A stretch of DNA of 8,285 bases from Eubacteriales bacterium (GTDB taxonomy: Bacteria; Bacillota_A; Clostridia; Christensenellales; Aristaeellaceae), in the NCBI GenBank assembly GCA_028692205.1, contig JAQUXV010000101.1, positions 1 to 8,285 on the forward strand, read 5' to 3'. The position numbers and the translations under genes are program-made. The notes beneath the pieces are model-generated. The model was not told where the DNA came from, made no database searches, and saw nothing but the letters and a program-made list of their open reading frames with translations. Positions 7,079-8,285 of this stretch are shown here, in pieces. Positions within the stretch are counted from its first letter, which is position 1. Each line of letters starts with the position of its first letter.

Positions 7079-7128
7079 CAAAAGCCGCCCCGCTTCCATG
7101 TGGAAACGGGGCGGCTTTTGAATTTTTT
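7079..7128 (+). terminator. Strong intrinsic terminator of the five-gene operon
   Basis: A perfect 14-bp stem (CAAAAGCCGCCCCG, 7079-7092, with 7107-7120) is extended past one C-A mismatch by four more pairs (7094-7097 with 7102-7105) around an ATGT loop, and six T residues follow at 7123-7128. On the opposite strand the AAAA in the stem becomes a T run, so some bidirectional activity is possible, although no minus-strand gene approaches from the right. Confidence 0.95.
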
Positions 7129-7132
7129 GGAT

Positions 7133-7161
7133 TGTAAATGCCGCGATGCGTATGCTATAAT
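7133..7161 (+). promoter_or_regulatory. Strong sigma-A promoter with extended -10, upstream of the structured region
   Basis: The -35 TTGTAA (7133-7138) and consensus -10 TATAAT (7156-7161) have a 17-bp spacer. TGC directly before the -10 (7153-7155) is an extended -10 element. Transcription should begin near 7168, about 274 nt before the next start codon. It is the best promoter in the window and sits just after the terminator, so it starts a new transcription unit. Confidence 0.85.
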
Positions 7162-7163
7162 GT

Positions 7164-7413
7164 AACTCGAATCAAGACGGACGTACCTTTCCTGTGACAA
7201 TGTAAATTTCGAGTTCTGATGGGGCTTCTCGTTTCCATATGCGCGGGAAGAGCGGAAGACGTAGAATCGAATGGTTACGAAAACTTCCGCCGCGAACGAA
7301 TCTGGTGTAACGGCCAACGCGTTTGGGATCGGAAACCGCATTATGCGCTCTTGATGATATCGTTGTCCGACACAATTCCATAACCGGCGAGCAAAATCGG
7401 CACTTCACGATTT
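7164..7413 (+). ncRNA. Candidate structured RNA: long leader or stand-alone ncRNA, class unknown
   Basis: About 275 nt lie between a strong promoter and the next gene with no + strand coding frame. Complementary helices seen by eye are 7164-7171/7208-7215 (8 bp perfect), 7225-7231/7244-7250 (7 bp, one G-T), directly followed by 7252-7258/7284-7290 (7 bp perfect, with inner CGTA/TACG at 7260-7263/7276-7279), 7305-7308 plus 7311-7313 with 7367-7373 (7 bp with a bulged AA), and 7394-7399/7408-7413 (6 bp). The composition is less GC-rich than the flanking genes. The first helix begins at or just before the predicted start, so the true 5' end may lie a few bases earlier. I find no motif of the common riboswitches (TPP, FMN, cobalamin, SAM, T-box, glycine, c-di-GMP), nor SRP, RNase P or tmRNA. 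It could be a known large RNA such as the raiA motif, which I cannot verify, or a new one. Confidence 0.5.
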
Positions 7414-7427
7414 GATCTGTACGGAAA

Positions 7428-7432
7428 GGCGG
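7428..7432 (+). promoter_or_regulatory. Weak ribosome binding site of the four-TM protein gene
   Basis: GGCGG (7428-7432), within the purine-rich run from 7421, lies 9 nt before the ATG at 7442. The match to the anti-Shine-Dalgarno is modest compared with other genes here, leaving room for control by the upstream structure. Confidence 0.45.
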
Positions 7433-7441
7433 TATCCACTT

Positions 7442-7885
7442 ATGAAACAATACGAGGCCAACGAACGGGTGCCAATGAAGTTCCATCACCTATACGTGTA
7501 TTTTCTGAACCCGCTGAAAATTCTCTTCCTCGGGCTTCTTACGGCGCTGTCGCTGATCCTGTATCTGAATGTCGATATGCTTCCGTCCGACACGCTCAGG
7601 CAGGCCGGCCTGACGTACCTTCAGGGAGAAGAACTGCTGCTGGCGTTGGTGATCCTGCTGGGGCTGGCGTTTCTCTTCGCGCTGGTTGCGGAGATACTGC
7701 TGGCGGCCCGCCGCGTGCTGGGCGTAACGCTGCTGATTCTCGGATATGTGATGGACGTTATCGGCTCTGCGGTAAACGTGGTGCATGACACGACTTCCAA
7801 TAACCTGACGCTGCTGGTTGTCAACGCGCTGCTCGCGGCTCTGGTATGCATATACTACTGGAAACGCGCAAAACTGCTACACTGA
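7442..7885 (+). CDS. Small integral membrane protein, four predicted TM segments, function unknown
   Basis: This 147-residue protein is not recognised as a named family. A short polar N-terminus (1-22, MKQYEANERVPMKFHH) is followed by hydrophobic segments at about 26-45, 66-88, 92-113 and 121-139, then a basic end KRAKLLH. Charged loop residues such as E63/E64, E84 and R90/R91 sit at segment borders, and there is no metal-binding cluster, lipobox or enzyme signature. The basic C-terminus suggests it lies in the cytoplasm, and the even helix number puts the N-terminus there too. The ATG at 7442 is preferred over an in-frame TTG at 7412, which has no good ribosome binding site. Expression would come from the promoter at 7133-7161 through the long non-coding leader, and continue into the peptidase gene 47 nt downstream. 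Confidence 0.8.
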   Translation: MKQYEANERVPMKFHHLYVYFLNPLKILFLGLLTALSLILYLNVDMLPSDTLRQAGLTYLQGEELLLALVILLGLAFLFALVAEILLAARRVLGVTLLILGYVMDVIGSAVNVVHDTTSNNLTLLVVNALLAALVCIYYWKRAKLLH

Positions 7886-7918
7886 TCCCGTGTGGTGTTA
7901 AAATTTCTAGAAAACCGT

Positions 7919-7924
7919 AGGAGG
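7919..7924 (+). promoter_or_regulatory. Ribosome binding site of the zinc peptidase
   Basis: A full AGGAGG 8 nt before the GTG at 7933 fixes this non-ATG start. It is much stronger than the site of the preceding gene. Confidence 0.85.
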
Positions 7925-7932
7925 AAGCAAGA

Positions 7933-8285
7933 GTGTACGATTTGGTTGACGTTGGCAACCCCGCCGCCACCCTCAGCGATCCGTTGCTGATTGTGACAAT
8001 GATTCTGTTGGGCCTTCTGGTAGTGGCATCCGTGATTGCGGGCATTATAACACTGGCGCTGGGCATAAAATACTGGCGGTACAACCGCAAGCCGGTTCAA
8101 TCCGGGCTTACGGGTATCGAAGCGGCCCGCAAATTGCTGGATGAAAGCGGTTTGGAGAATGTGCAGGTGCAGCAGGCCGGTTTCTTGCGCGCGTTGATTT
8201 ATGGGAATTATTACAGCCGCAGGGCGAAAACCGTGTTCTTGCGCAGAAACATTGCCAACCGCAACAGTGTAACGGCCGTGGGGGT
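7933..8285 (+). CDS. YugP-like membrane zinc metallopeptidase (Zn_peptidase_2), 5' part only
   Basis: The frame opens at GTG 7933 and is still open at the window end (117 whole codons). AGGAGG (7919-7924) lies 8 nt upstream, and an in-frame TAG at 7918-7920 excludes any earlier start. The protein has a short N-terminus, one TM segment (about 18-43) and then SGLTGIEAARKLLDESGLENVQV (about 55-77), the hallmark of the YugP/PF04298 family. A segment resembling the family's YxxRxKTVxLS part follows (YYSRRAKTVFLRRNI), then NSVTAVGV at the last residues. In homologues the zinc-binding HExxH follows almost immediately, just outside this window, so catalytic residues cannot be checked. Family members are membrane-anchored peptidases of poorly known substrate. 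It probably shares a transcript with the preceding four-TM protein. Confidence 0.85.
   Translation, partial: MYDLVDVGNPAATLSDPLLIVTMILLGLLVVASVIAGIITLALGIKYWRYNRKPVQSGLTGIEAARKLLDESGLENVQVQQAGFLRALIYGNYYSRRAKTVFLRRNIANRNSVTAVG

Noticed and set aside
7078..7489. Two minus-strand frames (7078-7341 and 7172-7489) across the non-coding leader
   Set aside because: One runs through the terminator hairpin, the other into the four-TM gene; neither has a ribosome binding site or domain I recognise. If the underlying DNA is a conserved RNA, database proteins matching these frames would be spurious.
7877..7895. Possible terminator between the four-TM protein and the peptidase (CTACAC/GTGTGG stem)
   Set aside because: Only six pairs with a wobble and no T tract; the peptidase is probably read from the same transcript.
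1..8285. CRISPR arrays, tRNA/rRNA genes, insertion sequences, att sites
   Set aside because: No regularly spaced repeats, cloverleaf or rRNA segments, transposase frames or terminal inverted repeats were seen on either strand.

Overview
The window reads as a stretch of a GC-rich Clostridia-type Firmicutes chromosome, probably from an uncultured or gut-associated lineage. I infer this from the YugP-type membrane zinc peptidase, the Spo0B-type histidine kinase, the clostridial style of the GAPDH (C-terminal SYTSQMVRT segment, [17 protein letters not shown] segment), consistent AGGAGG-like ribosome binding sites, and sigma-A-type promoters with 17-bp spacers. No species can be named from the sequence alone. 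All protein-coding genes I accept lie on the + strand.

Region 1 (1-1251) is a single-gene unit: a near-consensus promoter, gap (NAD-dependent glyceraldehyde-3-phosphate dehydrogenase) and a hairpin terminator. Region 2 (1252-1436) is a spacer with two more small hairpins, a second clear promoter and an inverted repeat that overlaps its -10 element.

Region 3 (1437-7128) looks like one polycistronic operon of five genes: a TM1586-type nitroreductase-like flavoprotein, RarA/MgsA (AAA+ ATPase of stalled replication forks), a two-TM Spo0B-type sensor histidine kinase with no response regulator beside it, a Wzx-like polysaccharide flippase and a GT-B glycosyltransferase. Junctions are ATGA overlaps (nitroreductase/rarA, flippase/glycosyltransferase), a 29-bp overlap (rarA/kinase) or a 34-bp gap (kinase/flippase). 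A strong intrinsic terminator closes the unit. The flippase and glycosyltransferase form an obvious functional pair (surface glycan export and assembly). What the nitroreductase, RarA and kinase share with them is not evident from sequence.

Region 4 (7129-8285) begins with a very good promoter (TTGTAA, 17 bp, extended -10 TATAAT) followed by about 270 nt with no coding frame I accept and several complementary helices. This is either a long structured leader or a separate structured RNA. It precedes a small four-TM membrane protein of unknown function and the 5' part of a YugP-like membrane zinc metallopeptidase that runs off the window end before its HExxH site. The structured non-coding stretch is the best candidate here for something undescribed.
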